Shown: piece after piece, positions 50,345-63,150 of the stretch
Layout of the letters: the number at the start of each line of letters is the position of its first letter
Position numbering within the stretch: position 1 is the first letter of the stretch
Source of the DNA: an uncultured Lachnospiraceae bacterium
Lineage (GTDB): Bacteria; Bacillota; Clostridia; Lachnospirales; Lachnospiraceae
Assembly: GCA_946628415.1 (NCBI GenBank)
Contig: CAMOWK010000009.1
Coordinates: 34,665 to 98,664, forward strand
Length of the DNA stretch: 64,000 bases
Direction: 5' to 3'
Program-made: the position numbers and the translations under genes
The notes under the pieces: generated by a model
The model's database searches: none
The model's input: only the letters and a program-made list of their open reading frames with translations
Told to the model about the DNA's origin: nothing

Positions 50345-53300
50345 TTACATTGCTGCGATCCGAGGAGTAATATCCTCCAGAACATCAAGGAGTATTCTCA
50401 CTGTATCAAGCGAGGTAAAAGTTGTAACTCCGTTCATTATAGCACAGCGTCTTATGCTTACGCCATCCTCATAATGAACCCCGGAAAGAACTGCTCTCGT
50501 GTTGATTATATAACTGACATATCCAGCTTCAATCGACCTTAGCACCTCGTCACTTCCATCACTCAGTTTTCCCTTAATTCTTGTCCTTATTCCATGTTCC
50601 TTAAGGAAATTACCGGTGCCGACAGTAGCCTCAATGTTAAATCCGAGTTCGTAAAATCTTCTTACCAGCGGAAGCGCCTCTTCTTTATCCTCATCAGCCA
50701 GTGTGACCATTACCGTTCCATATTCTTTCATCTTGATGCCGGACGCCTGAAGTGCCTTATAAAATGCCCTTTTAAGGCTTTTGTCGTACCCTATCGCTTC
50801 GCCCGTCGACTTCATTTCAGGTGAAAGATATGCATCCATTCCGTTTAACTTGGCAAATGAAAATGCCGGTGCCTTGACATACCAGAATTTACTTTCCTTA
50901 ACGCCATGTATCGGCGCAACTCCTGTGTATCCCTGCCTTGCAAGGTCTTCTCCAAGCATTGCCTTTGTTGCTATATCCACAAGCGGATAGCCTGTAGACT
51001 TTGATAAAAACGGAACGCTTCTTGATGCTCTCGGATTAACCTCGATGATATATACATTTTCATTCTTATCAACAATGAACTGAATATTGAACAGCCCGAC
51101 TATTCCTATTCCGATGCCAAGCTTCTTTGTGTAATCAGCTATAGTTTCCTTCACCTTTTCGGAAATGGAATAAGGAGGATAAACACTCGTACTGTCTCCC
51201 GAATGTACTCCCGTTCTCTCAACGAGCTCCATTATGCCCGGAAGAAATACATTTTCCCCGTCGCAGATTGCATCTATCTCCACCTCTTTACCGACTATGT
51301 ATTTATCAACCAGCACAGGTCTTTTTTCATCCACTTCGACCGCCGTTTTAAGATAGTGGCGAAGCATTTCTTCGTTTGCAACAATTTCCATGGCACGTCC
51401 GCCGAGAACGAAGCTCGGTCTTACAAGCACCGGATAACCTATCTTTCCGGCAGCAACAGCTCCGCTTTCTATATCCGTAACGGCAACTCCCTTTGGATGC
51501 GGTATTTCAAGATCTTCAAGCACTTTTTCAAATGCATCTCTGTCTTCTGCTCTAAAGATAGCCTCGCAGTCCGTTCCGATAATCTTTACTCCTCTTTCCT
51601 TAAGAGGTTCTGCAAGATTAACGGCAGTCTGCCCACCTAGGGACGTAATAACTCCTTCAGGTTTTTCAAGATCTATCACATTCATTATATCTTCAACCGT
51701 AAGTGGCTCGAAGTAGAGCTTGTCCGCCGTTGTATAGTCAGTAGATACAGTCTCCGGATTATTATTAATGACTATAGCCTCGTAACCCATCTCATGAATG
51801 GTTCTTACGGCATGCACGGTTGAATAATCAAACTCGACGCCCTGTCCTATACGTATAGGCCCGGATCCAAGAACAATTATCTTCTTTTTATCTGACACGA
51901 GCGATTCATTTTCATCCTCATAAGTAGAATAAAAGTAAGGTACATAGCTTTCAAATTCGCTTGCACATGTATCTATCATTTTGTAAACAGGCTTTATATC
52001 ATGCCTTTTTCTGAAATGCCATACATCTGTTTCTGTTACGCCTGTCAGCTCTGCTATATAGGAATCCGAGAAGCCAAGTTTCTTAGCTCTGTAAATGATG
52101 TCGATAAAGTCTTCGTGAGTCTCTTCAGTATCATTACCAAGTATCGCTTCGGAAAGATTTTTCATACCCTCAAGTCTTTTCTCAAATTCAACTATATTCT
52201 TTATCTTATCAAGGAAGAACATATCTATTCCTGTTCTTGCATAAATCATCTGAAGATCAACACCGAGCCAGATGATCTGAGAGAGCGCATAGATACGGTC
52301 ATCAGTGCCGTCTTCTATATATTTAAGCAGCTTTTCCACAGCTTCCTTTTTATTCTCAGGAGCCGGTTTCTCCGAAAGACTCTTAACATCGAATTTCTCA
52401 AGATGAATATGATTCTTTCCGTCTTCAAGTGACCTTATCGCTTTAAGAAGACTCTCTTCCATGGTGCGGCCGACACTCATGGTTTCGCCCGTTGCCTTCA
52501 TCTGGGTCGAAAGAACATTTGATGCAAGAGTGAACTTATCAAATGGGAAGCGGGGCATTTTCGTGACAACGTAATCAAGAGACGGTTCAAAGCATGCCGG
52601 TGTATTTGCAAGCTTTATCTCATCAAGCGTCATGCCTACAGCTATCTTTGCGGACACTCTTGCGATCGGATATCCACTTGCCTTTGATGCAAGAGCCGAC
52701 GATCTCGAAACTCTCGGATTAACTTCTATCACATAGTAACTGAAGGATTCCGGATCAAGAGCAAACTGACAGTTGCATCCGCCCTCTACTCCAAGTGCCC
52801 TTATTATCTTAAGCGCACTGTCACGGAGCATATGGTACTCCTTATTAGTGAGTGTCTGGCTCGGTGCAACAACAATTGAATCCCCCGTATGTATTCCGAC
52901 GGGGTCAAGGTTCTCCATATTACAAACGACGAGGGCTGTATCATTTGCATCCCTCATTACTTCGTACTCAATCTCCTTATAGCCCCTTATGCTTTTCTCG
53001 ACAAGCACCTGATGAACAGGAGAAAGACTGAGAGCATTTTTCATCATCTCCTTCATTTCCTCAGGATTATCCGCAAAGCCGCCACCCGTTCCTCCAAGGG
53101 TAAATGCAGGTCTGAGTATAACAGGGTAGCCTATCTCCTCTGCGGCATCAAGCCCTTCTTCTATAGTATATGTTATCTTCGATGGAACCACCGGTTCCCC
53201 AAGATTTTCACATAGAGTTTTAAACTCCTCCCTGTCTTCGGCACACCTTATACTTTTTGCATCTGTACCAAGCAGCTCTATCTCACATTCATCAAGAATC

Positions 53301-53617
53301 CCTTTATCATAGAGCTGCATTGCCAGATTAAGGCCGGTCTGACCTCCTATTCCGGGGACTATTGCATCGGGTCTTTCATATCTGCATATCCTGGCTATAA
53401 ACTCCAGAGTAAGCGGTTCCATATACACTTTATCCGCAACCATTGTATCCGTCATAATTGTTGCCGGATTTGAATTTGCAAGTATAACCTCATATCCCTC
53501 TTCCTTGAGAGCAAGACACGCCTGAGTTCCCGCGTAGTCAAATTCAGCAGCCTGACCTATCACTATAGGCCCCGAACCGATAACAAGTATTTTATGTATA
53601 TCATTTCTCTTCGACAT
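50345..53617 (-). CDS. carB: carbamoyl-phosphate synthase large subunit
   Basis: A 1090-residue CarB with two homologous ATP-grasp synthetase halves. The first begins [20 protein letters not shown] and the second [22 protein letters not shown]. Each has the [12 protein letters not shown] or [12 protein letters not shown] block that binds Mg-ATP. The C-terminal methylglyoxal-synthase-like domain (about 940-1075) is the usual allosteric site for UMP or ornithine. It makes carbamoyl phosphate from glutamine-derived ammonia for pyrimidines and arginine. ATG follows GGAAGGAT. It is 58 bp after carA and 18 bp before glnA. Confidence 0.95.
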   Translation of the reverse strand: MSKRNDIHKILVIGSGPIVIGQAAEFDYAGTQACLALKEEGYEVILANSNPATIMTDTMVADKVYMEPLTLEFIARICRYERPDAIVPGIGGQTGLNLAMQLYDKGILDECEIELLGTDAKSIRCAEDREEFKTLCENLGEPVVPSKITYTIEEGLDAAEEIGYPVILRPAFTLGGTGGGFADNPEEMKEMMKNALSLSPVHQVLVEKSIRGYKEIEYEVMRDANDTALVVCNMENLDPVGIHTGDSIVVAPSQTLTNKEYHMLRDSALKIIRALGVEGGCNCQFALDPESFSYYVIEVNPRVSRSSALASKASGYPIARVSAKIAVGMTLDEIKLANTPACFEPSLDYVVTKMPRFPFDKFTLASNVLSTQMKATGETMSVGRTMEESLLKAIRSLEDGKNHIHLEKFDVKSLSEKPAPENKKEAVEKLLKYIEDGTDDRIYALSQIIWLGVDLQMIYARTGIDMFFLDKIKNIVEFEKRLEGMKNLSEAILGNDTEETHEDFIDIIYRAKKLGFSDSYIAELTGVTETDVWHFRKRHDIKPVYKMIDTCASEFESYVPYFYSTYEDENESLVSDKKKIIVLGSGPIRIGQGVEFDYSTVHAVRTIHEMGYEAIVINNNPETVSTDYTTADKLYFEPLTVEDIMNVIDLEKPEGVITSLGGQTAVNLAEPLKERGVKIIGTDCEAIFRAEDRDAFEKVLEDLEIPHPKGVAVTDIESGAVAAGKIGYPVLVRPSFVLGGRAMEIVANEEMLRHYLKTAVEVDEKRPVLVDKYIVGKEVEIDAICDGENVFLPGIMELVERTGVHSGDSTSVYPPYSISEKVKETIADYTKKLGIGIGIVGLFNIQFIVDKNENVYIIEVNPRASRSVPFLSKSTGYPLVDIATKAMLGEDLARQGYTGVAPIHGVKESKFWYVKAPAFSFAKLNGMDAYLSPEMKSTGEAIGYDKSLKRAFYKALQASGIKMKEYGTVMVTLADEDKEEALPLVRRFYELGFNIEATVGTGNFLKEHGIRTRIKGKLSDGSDEVLRSIEAGYVSYIINTRAVLSGVHYEDGVSIRRCAIMNGVTTFTSLDTVRILLDVLEDITPRIAAM

Positions 53618-53675
53618 CTCTTCTATCCTTCCGGCAATGTATTATTCAAAATAAGCCTTATTTCAACCAATGTTT

Positions 53676-54779
53676 TTAATAGTTCAACGTATCATTTTTT
53701 ACTTTCTGCATATTGGCAACAAACCTGTCGAAAAGGTAGTTGCTGTCCTGTGGTCCCGGCGCACTTTCCGGATGATACTGAACAGAGAACACTTTTCCAT
53801 CCTCCCCCGAAAGCCCCTCTACCGTATTGTCAAGAAGATTGATATGCGTAACGTTAAGCCCGGTGCCCGAAAGTGACGATTCATCTACCGCGTAGCTGTG
53901 ATTCTGGCTGGTTATCTCTATCCTCCCTGTAGTAATGTCTTTAACAGGATGGTTTCCGCCTCTGTGCCCAAATTTAAGCTTATAAGTCTTTGCCCCATAT
54001 GAAAGTGCTATGAGCTGATGCCCAAGGCATATTCCAAAGGTAGGAAATGTACCGCGAAGCTCCTTAAGTGTCTTTATCACCTCAGGTACATCCTCGGGAT
54101 CTCCCGGTCCATTTGATATAAAGAGGCCGTCCGGTTTCATCGCAATTATCTCTTCGCTCGTTGTATTATAAGGAACAACCGTCACATTACATCCATGGCG
54201 GTTAAGCTCACGCACTATATTCATTTTCATTCCGCAGTCAATTGCAACAACACTGTACTTTGGATTTGAAGTTCTTGCGTACCATTTCTTTTTACAGCTG
54301 CATCGACTGACTGCATCATGGCGAAGCTCGGTTCCTGACAGTTTCCTTAGTCCTTCCTCGAGAGTAGTATCTATTTTTGTAAGAAGAACTTTTCCCGATC
54401 CCTTGTCTCTTATACTCCTTACAAGCTTCCTTGTATCAATACCGTAGATACCCGGCACATTTCCTTCTTCAAGAAGCTCAGAAAGCGTCCTTGTGTATCT
54501 GAAATTTGAAGGCGATTCATTCACCTCTCTCACTATAAGCGCGCCAAGGCTGAGCAGCTTGCTCTCAAAATCCTCATCCGTAATTCCATAATTTCCTATC
54601 AGCGGATATGACATCACAATCGCCTGGTCTGTGTAGGACGGATCCGATATTATCTCCTGATAACCGACCATTGAAGTATTAAAAACTATCTCGCAAACAG
54701 CTTCCTTTTTTGCTCCAAATGAATAGCCCTTATACTCAGTTCCGTCTTCAAATATAAGTTTACAGTCATAATCTCTCAT
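53676..54779 (-). CDS. carA: carbamoyl-phosphate synthase small subunit
   Basis: A 367-residue CarA, the glutaminase subunit passing ammonia to CarB. N-terminal LIFEDGTEYKGYSFGA and FNTSMVGYQEIISDPSY are typical. The class I amidotransferase triad has GICLGHQLIALS (Cys) and a late VQYHPESAPGPQD (His-Glu). The ATG at 54779 is chosen because AAGGAT lies upstream; an earlier ATG at 54794 lacks a site. A perfect 10-bp stem-loop (54806-54841) precedes it in the 95-bp gap after pyrG. Confidence 0.94.
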   Translation of the reverse strand: MRDYDCKLIFEDGTEYKGYSFGAKKEAVCEIVFNTSMVGYQEIISDPSYTDQAIVMSYPLIGNYGITDEDFESKLLSLGALIVREVNESPSNFRYTRTLSELLEEGNVPGIYGIDTRKLVRSIRDKGSGKVLLTKIDTTLEEGLRKLSGTELRHDAVSRCSCKKKWYARTSNPKYSVVAIDCGMKMNIVRELNRHGCNVTVVPYNTTSEEIIAMKPDGLFISNGPGDPEDVPEVIKTLKELRGTFPTFGICLGHQLIALSYGAKTYKLKFGHRGGNHPVKDITTGRIEITSQNHSYAVDESSLSGTGLNVTHINLLDNTVEGLSGEDGKVFSVQYHPESAPGPQDSNYLFDRFVANMQKVKNDTLNY

Positions 54780-54805
54780 GCTTAAATCCTTCATTTTGTA
54801 ATCAC

Positions 54806-54841
54806 GATTATTCCGGATTTAGTTTTACCATCGGAATAATC
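54806..54841 (-). promoter_or_regulatory. leader hairpin upstream of carA
   Basis: GATTATTCCG / CGGAATAATC, a perfect 10-bp stem with a 16-nt loop between pyrG and carA, ending about 26 nt before the carA ATG. No U-run follows. It could control carA translation or mRNA processing; which is unknown. Confidence 0.5.
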
Positions 54842-54874
54842 TCTAACATTTCAGTATCAGATGATAAATATATA

Positions 54875-58040
<3,166 letters not shown>

Positions 58041-58098
58041 GTTTTAATCCTTTCCCTTTACTAACCATCCTGTAATGCATCTGTTTAAATACAGCTTA

Positions 58099-61000
58099 CT
58101 ATCCGACCAGTTTTGTAAAGGCTTCTACTTCAGCTTCCTCGTGATTCATTCCTTTTTCCTCACACTCGGCAGTGAGCTTTAACATCTCTTTATAATCCGA
58201 AGGAATTATCTTTTTAAAATGCATTACATACTCATCAAAATTATCAAGTATCCTCCTGCCAAGACCGGAACCTGTATACTCTGTATGCTTCTCTATCATC
58301 CTGCGAAGATCTTCAATATCGTTCTTGTATTCAAGCTGTTCCATATTTACGAGTTGTTTATTAAGGTTCTTGTACAGCGTATTGTTCATGTCCAGTACAT
58401 ATGCCACTCCGCCGCTCATTCCGGCTGCGAAGTTCTTCCCGGTCGGTCCGAGTATTACTGTTTTTCCGCCTGTCATATATTCACATCCATGCTCGCCAAC
58501 GCCTTCAACCACAGCTATTGCACCAGAGTTTCGTATACAGAATCTCTCACCTGCCATACCTGCTATATATGCCTCTCCGGAAGTTGCTCCGTAAAGGGCT
58601 ACATTTCCGATTATGATATTTTCTTCAGGGCTGTATTTTGCATCACCCGGCGCGTGCACTATGAGCTTACCGCCCGAAAGTCCTTTACCGAAGTAATCAT
58701 TGCTGTCGCCGGTAAGATTAAGGGTGAGCCCCTTCGGGATAAATGCACCGAAGCTCTGACCGCCCGCTCCTCTTATATTTACATTAATGCTGTCCTCCGG
58801 AAGTCCCTCAGGACATTTTCTTGTTATCTCTGCACCAAGAAGAGTGCCAAAGGTTCTGTCTGTATTTGTAAGTTTTACATCAACGGAAACCGGCTCTAAG
58901 TTTTTACCGCCGTTAGATGCATTTTCAATCAGTTTTTTAATATCCTTCGATGCAAGAAGAACCGACTCGTCTTTTGTAGTTTCAAGTTTAAAATCATATC
59001 TGTGCTCCGGGCTGAACACCTGCCTTGCACGGTCAATTCCGGACATATCATAAAGAACACGGCTTAAGTCTATTAAAGCTCCTCTATCATGAGTTGAGTC
59101 CTTAACCTTAAGAAGATCTGTTCTTCCTACCAGTTCTTCCGTCCTCCTTACCCCGAGCTTTGCCATGTACTCGCGAAGCTCTCTTGCTATGAATCTCATG
59201 AAATTTTCAACATATTCCGGCTTGCCGCTGAATCTTTCCCTTAGCTTTGGATTCTGTGTAGCGACACCCATTGGACATGTATCACTCTGACATACTCTCA
59301 TCATCACACAGCCCATTGTTACAAGAGGTGCAGTTGCAAAGCCAAATTCCTCTGCCCCGAGTATTGCGGCTATTGCAACATCACGTCCGCTCATAAGCTT
59401 TCCATCAGTTTCAATAACAACCTGATTTCTGAGCCCGTTCGCTACAAGGGTCTGATGTGTTTCGGCAAGTCCAAGTTCCCACGGAAGACCTGCATTATGG
59501 ATAGAGCTTAGCGGTGCAGCTCCCGTACCTCCGTCGTAGCCTGATACAAGAACCACCTCTGCGCCTGCCTTTGCCACACCTGCAGCTACAGTTCCCACTC
59601 CGGCTTCCGAAACAAGCTTCACGGATATCCTTGCATTTTTATTTGAACATTTCAGGTCGTAAATCAGCTGGGCAAGGTCTTCTATAGAATAAATGTCATG
59701 ATGCGGAGGAGGTGATATAAGGCTTACGCCCGGTGTGGAATGTCTCGTTTTTGCAATCCATGGATAAACCTTTTTACCCGGAAGATGCCCGCCTTCACCC
59801 GGTTTTGCGCCCTGCGCCATCTTTATCTGTATCTCTTTTGCGCTTACAAGGTACTTGCTGGTCACTCCAAACCTGCCGCTCGCAACCTGTTTTATCGCGG
59901 AACTTCTGTCATCCTTTGTTTCGGATGTAGCAATTCTCTCATCGCTTTCTCCACCCTCACCACTGTTTGATTTTCCATGAAGATGATTCATTGCAATTGC
60001 AAGTGTCTGATGCGCTTCTTCCGAAATCGAGCCATACGACATTGCCCCTGTCTTAAATCTTTTAACAATCTCATCTTCACTTTCAACTTCCTCGAGAGGT
60101 ATTTCTTCTTTAGCAAAATTAAAATCAAGCAAGGTTCTTAGATAACCTGTCTCCTCTCCGTCAACCATTTTGGTATATTCCTTAAACTTCTCGTAACTGC
60201 CCTCTCTTGTTGAAAGCTGAAGCATATGGATCGTTTTTGGATTATATCTGTGATTTTCACCCTGACTTCTCTCTCTGTGACGTCCTGTTGCTGCAAGTTC
60301 AAGATTTACAGGAAGTCCCAGTGGATCAAATGCTTTGCTGTGCTGCTCGTCAACACTCTTTGCTATATCGTCCAGCGTGATTCCTCCAACTCTGCTTACA
60401 GTTCCCGGGAAATATTCATTTATAACCTTTTCAGATACCCCTATTGCCTCAAAAATCTTACTGCCCTGATATGACTGAATAGTTGAAATACCCATCTTTG
60501 ATGCTATCTTCACTATTCCACTTAATATTGCTCTGTCATAATCATCTACTGCTGCGTAATAATCCTTATCAAGAAGTCCGTCATCGATAAGCTCCTGAAT
60601 GGTCGAATGTGCGAGATATGGATTTACCGCAGATGCTCCGTAACCGAGCAGCGTTGCAAAATGGTGTACTTCTCTGGGTTCACCCGATTCGAGTATAAGT
60701 GACATAGCGGTACATTTCTTTGTCTCAACAAGATGTTTATGAACTGCCGATACCGCAAGCAGTGACGGAATAGCCACATGGTTCTCGTCCACGCCTCTGT
60801 CCGAAAGTATAAGTATGCTTGCCCCGTCCCTGTAGGCTTTGTCTACTTCGACAAAAAGATGATCAAGAACTCTCTTCATCGGCGTACTCTTGTAATAAAG
60901 AAGAGATACTGTCTCAGCCTTAATACCATCTTTATCAAGATGTTTGATCTTGAGCATATCAAGATCGGTAAGAATAGGGTTATGTATCTTGAGCACATGA

Positions 61001-62706
61001 CAATTCTCCGGCTTTTCGAGGAGAAGATTACCGTTCTTTCCGACGTATACAGTTCTGGATGTAACAATCTTTTCTCTCTCGGCATCGATAGGAGGATTCG
61101 TAACCTGGGCAAACAGCTGTTTAAAGTAATAAAACAGCGGCTGATGCATTTTAGATAATGCAGCGATAGGAGTGTCAACTCCCATTGAGCCTATCGCCTC
61201 AGTTCCGTTCAGTGCCATCGAAAGGATTCCCATACGGTAGTTCTCGTAAGTATAACCAAATGCAGTCTGCTGTCTCTTCCTGTTCTCTCCGGAAATGTCC
61301 GGAACCTTTTCATTTGGTATCTTAATATCCTTTAATTCCATGAGACTCATATCAAGCCATTCACCAAATGGCTTTTTATGTGCATACTTCTCCTTTATCT
61401 CATCATCCGAATAGATTTTTCCTTCCCTTGTATCTATAAGGAGCATTTTTCCGGGATGAAGTCTCTCTTTTTTAATTATGTGATTCTCCGGCAGCGGAAG
61501 AACTCCCACTTCCGAAGAAAGAATAAGCCTTCCGTCATCCATCACATAATAGCGGGATGGGCGGAGTCCGTTTCTGTCTAAGATAGCTCCCATGACATCA
61601 CCATCTGAAAACAGAATTGAAGCCGGGCCGTCCCAAGGCTCCATCATGGTTGCATAGTACTGATAAAAGTCTCTTTCTTCGCGTGACAGAGTTTCATTAT
61701 GCGCCCATGGCTCAGGTATAAGGATCATTGCAGCAAGCGGAAGATCCATACCGCTCATTACAAGGAATTCCAGAGTATTATCCATCATAGCCGAATCAGA
61801 ACCACTGGATGAAATGACCGGCAGAACCTTGGTCATGTCCTCTGAACTGAAAAGCTCTGAATGCATTGTTTCTTCTCTGGCAAGCATTTTATCGGCATTT
61901 CCTTTAATCGTGTTGATCTCACCGTTATGCACCATGAAGCGATTAGGATGTGCTCTATTCCAGCTCGGATTGGTGTTCGTCGAAAATCTTGAGTGAACCA
62001 TAGCTATGGCTGATTCATAATCCTCATCTGTAAGATCATTAAAAAATGTTCTCAGCTGTCCTACAAGGAACATACCCTTATATACGATGGTTCTGCAGGA
62101 AAGTGACGGAACATAAGTATTCACGCTGCTCTGCTCAAATTCACGCCTTATTATATAAAGGCACCTGTCGAACTCCAGATCACTTTTACCCCTTAATCTT
62201 TCGGGTCTTTCGATAAATGCCTGCTCTATCACAGGCATACACTCTCTTGCCTTTGTTCCAAGGACATCCGGATTTGTGTTAACCTTACGCCAGCCAAGTA
62301 TGGTCATTCCTGCCTTCTTAACGATTATTTCAAACATTGACTTTGCCTGTCTTCTGAGAAGGTCGTCAGACGGAAAGAAGAATACACCTACGGCATAGTT
62401 TCTTATATGGGCGCTATGCTTTTTATCATCATTTCCATTAGTCTTATAGTCCGGAAGCTCTACGCCCTGCTCCTTCATAACTTTTGCAAAGAATTTATGC
62501 GGAATCTGCGTAAGAATACCGACACCGTCACCGGTCTTTCCCTCTGCATCTTTTCCGGCCCTGTGTTCAAGATTCTCTACTATACTGAGAGCATCAGCTA
62601 CAAGACTGTGACTCGCCTTGCCATCAATCTGAATTATTGCACCTATTCCACAGTTATCATGTTCAAATGACGCATCGTAAAGTCCTTTTTCCTGTAATTC
62701 TTTCAT
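58099..62706 (-). CDS. gltB: glutamate synthase large subunit
   Basis: A 1535-residue GltB. The N-terminal amidotransferase domain has the nucleophile in HDNCGIGAI (Cys19, to be exposed by propeptide removal). The central and FMN barrel regions carry ISPPPHHDIYSIEDLAQL, VSGYDGGTGAAPLSS and the 3Fe-4S segment CVMMRVCQSDTCPMG. The C-terminal beta-helix has GGQSFGAFIPKG and GAIAVVEGVGEHGCEYM. The ATG at 62706 follows AGGAGA with 7-base spacing; a longer frame to 62730 has no site. It is first in a run of eight genes. Its leader contains a promoter, a terminator and a hairpin array. Confidence 0.96.
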   Translation of the reverse strand: MKELQEKGLYDASFEHDNCGIGAIIQIDGKASHSLVADALSIVENLEHRAGKDAEGKTGDGVGILTQIPHKFFAKVMKEQGVELPDYKTNGNDDKKHSAHIRNYAVGVFFFPSDDLLRRQAKSMFEIIVKKAGMTILGWRKVNTNPDVLGTKARECMPVIEQAFIERPERLRGKSDLEFDRCLYIIRREFEQSSVNTYVPSLSCRTIVYKGMFLVGQLRTFFNDLTDEDYESAIAMVHSRFSTNTNPSWNRAHPNRFMVHNGEINTIKGNADKMLAREETMHSELFSSEDMTKVLPVISSSGSDSAMMDNTLEFLVMSGMDLPLAAMILIPEPWAHNETLSREERDFYQYYATMMEPWDGPASILFSDGDVMGAILDRNGLRPSRYYVMDDGRLILSSEVGVLPLPENHIIKKERLHPGKMLLIDTREGKIYSDDEIKEKYAHKKPFGEWLDMSLMELKDIKIPNEKVPDISGENRKRQQTAFGYTYENYRMGILSMALNGTEAIGSMGVDTPIAALSKMHQPLFYYFKQLFAQVTNPPIDAEREKIVTSRTVYVGKNGNLLLEKPENCHVLKIHNPILTDLDMLKIKHLDKDGIKAETVSLLYYKSTPMKRVLDHLFVEVDKAYRDGASILILSDRGVDENHVAIPSLLAVSAVHKHLVETKKCTAMSLILESGEPREVHHFATLLGYGASAVNPYLAHSTIQELIDDGLLDKDYYAAVDDYDRAILSGIVKIASKMGISTIQSYQGSKIFEAIGVSEKVINEYFPGTVSRVGGITLDDIAKSVDEQHSKAFDPLGLPVNLELAATGRHRERSQGENHRYNPKTIHMLQLSTREGSYEKFKEYTKMVDGEETGYLRTLLDFNFAKEEIPLEEVESEDEIVKRFKTGAMSYGSISEEAHQTLAIAMNHLHGKSNSGEGGESDERIATSETKDDRSSAIKQVASGRFGVTSKYLVSAKEIQIKMAQGAKPGEGGHLPGKKVYPWIAKTRHSTPGVSLISPPPHHDIYSIEDLAQLIYDLKCSNKNARISVKLVSEAGVGTVAAGVAKAGAEVVLVSGYDGGTGAAPLSSIHNAGLPWELGLAETHQTLVANGLRNQVVIETDGKLMSGRDVAIAAILGAEEFGFATAPLVTMGCVMMRVCQSDTCPMGVATQNPKLRERFSGKPEYVENFMRFIARELREYMAKLGVRRTEELVGRTDLLKVKDSTHDRGALIDLSRVLYDMSGIDRARQVFSPEHRYDFKLETTKDESVLLASKDIKKLIENASNGGKNLEPVSVDVKLTNTDRTFGTLLGAEITRKCPEGLPEDSINVNIRGAGGQSFGAFIPKGLTLNLTGDSNDYFGKGLSGGKLIVHAPGDAKYSPEENIIIGNVALYGATSGEAYIAGMAGERFCIRNSGAIAVVEGVGEHGCEYMTGGKTVILGPTGKNFAAGMSGGVAYVLDMNNTLYKNLNKQLVNMEQLEYKNDIEDLRRMIEKHTEYTGSGLGRRILDNFDEYVMHFKKIIPSDYKEMLKLTAECEEKGMNHEEAEVEAFTKLVG

Positions 62707-62724
62707 AGATATTCTCCTTTTATA

Positions 62725-62983
62725 TGGCACTTCGCACCATGACTTCCTGGCACCACCCCGGCTTCGCCGTGTTGATTCGGCTCCGCCGAATTGTTCCGCT
62801 CCGCGTAACGTGTCCTCGCTTCGCTCGGATCATGGTGCTTCGTACCATGACTTTTTGGCACCACCCCGGCTTCGCCGTGTTGATTCGGCTTCGCCGAATT
62901 GTTCCGCTCCGCGTAACGTGTCCTCGCTTCGCTCGGATCATGGCACTTCGTGCCATGACTTCTTGGCACCACCACACCATGAC
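62725..62983. repeat. 108-bp tandem array of triloop hairpins
   Basis: Two full units of exactly 108 bp (62737-62844 and 62845-62952) and a partial third unit. Each unit holds several minimal hairpins with a GNA loop closed by C-G (minus strand): ATTCGGC-GAA-GCCGAAT, CGGC-GAA-GCCG, GC-GAA-GC, GC-GGA-GC and ATGGyrC-GAA-GyrCCAT. Between the units, one substitution (TCC versus TTC) falls in a loop. The array is visibly GC-richer than its flanks and lies between the terminator and the gltB ribosome binding site. It is probably a dispersed extragenic element; function is unknown. Confidence 0.85.
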
Positions 62984-63023
62984 TAAAAAAAGGCACTTCG
63001 AGCATAAAACTCGAAGCGCCTTT
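62984..63023 (-). terminator. strong intrinsic terminator upstream of gltB
   Basis: Minus strand AAAGGCGCTTCGAG / CTCGAAGTGCCTTT, 14-bp stem (one G-T pair), 7-nt loop, followed by seven T. It lies about 125 bp past the purF stop but also only about 27 nt downstream of a predicted start for the gltB transcript, so it could end purF or attenuate gltB. Confidence 0.9.
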
Positions 63024-63056
63024 GCTTCAAAAAATCATATTTAATAAATTAAATAC

Positions 63057-63084
63057 AGTATAATACTTTATTTTTAAAAGTCAA
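63057..63084 (-). promoter_or_regulatory. candidate gltB operon promoter
   Basis: Minus strand TTGACT, 16-bp spacer, TATACT; predicted start near 63050. The region is AT-rich, so chance is possible. The spacer 62707-63148 holds, in transcript order: hairpin copy 3, this promoter, the terminator and the 108-bp array. Confidence 0.6.
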
Positions 63085-63117
63085 GATGTATTTTTTCTTT
63101 TTATAATTATCCCACCA

Positions 63118-63150
63118 AATTTACCAAGGGGGCTGTCCCTCTTGTAAATT
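63118..63150. repeat. stop-codon-abutting GGGGCTGTCCC hairpin, copy 3
   Basis: AAATTTACCAAGGGGG-ctgt-CCCTCTTGTAAATT (imperfect stem) overlapping the purF TAA stop. It closely resembles copy 1 at 1187-1220 and shares the ATTTACCAAG start with copy 2 after galT. Confidence 0.5.

Noticed and set aside
62737..62983. Tandem repeats considered as a CRISPR array
   Set aside because: Units are contiguous 108-bp duplications with no variable spacers and no cas gene nearby.
62703..63005. Overlapping open frames on both strands through the 108-bp array that look like Arg-rich small proteins
   Set aside because: They are translations of the hairpin repeats, have no suitable ribosome binding site, and both strands are open because of the repeat structure.
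62984..63056. Twin hexaloop ANTAR-target hairpins in the gltB leader
   Set aside because: An ATTTA/TAAAT hairpin can be drawn but its loop lacks the expected A-x-x-G pattern, so I do not claim an ANTAR site.
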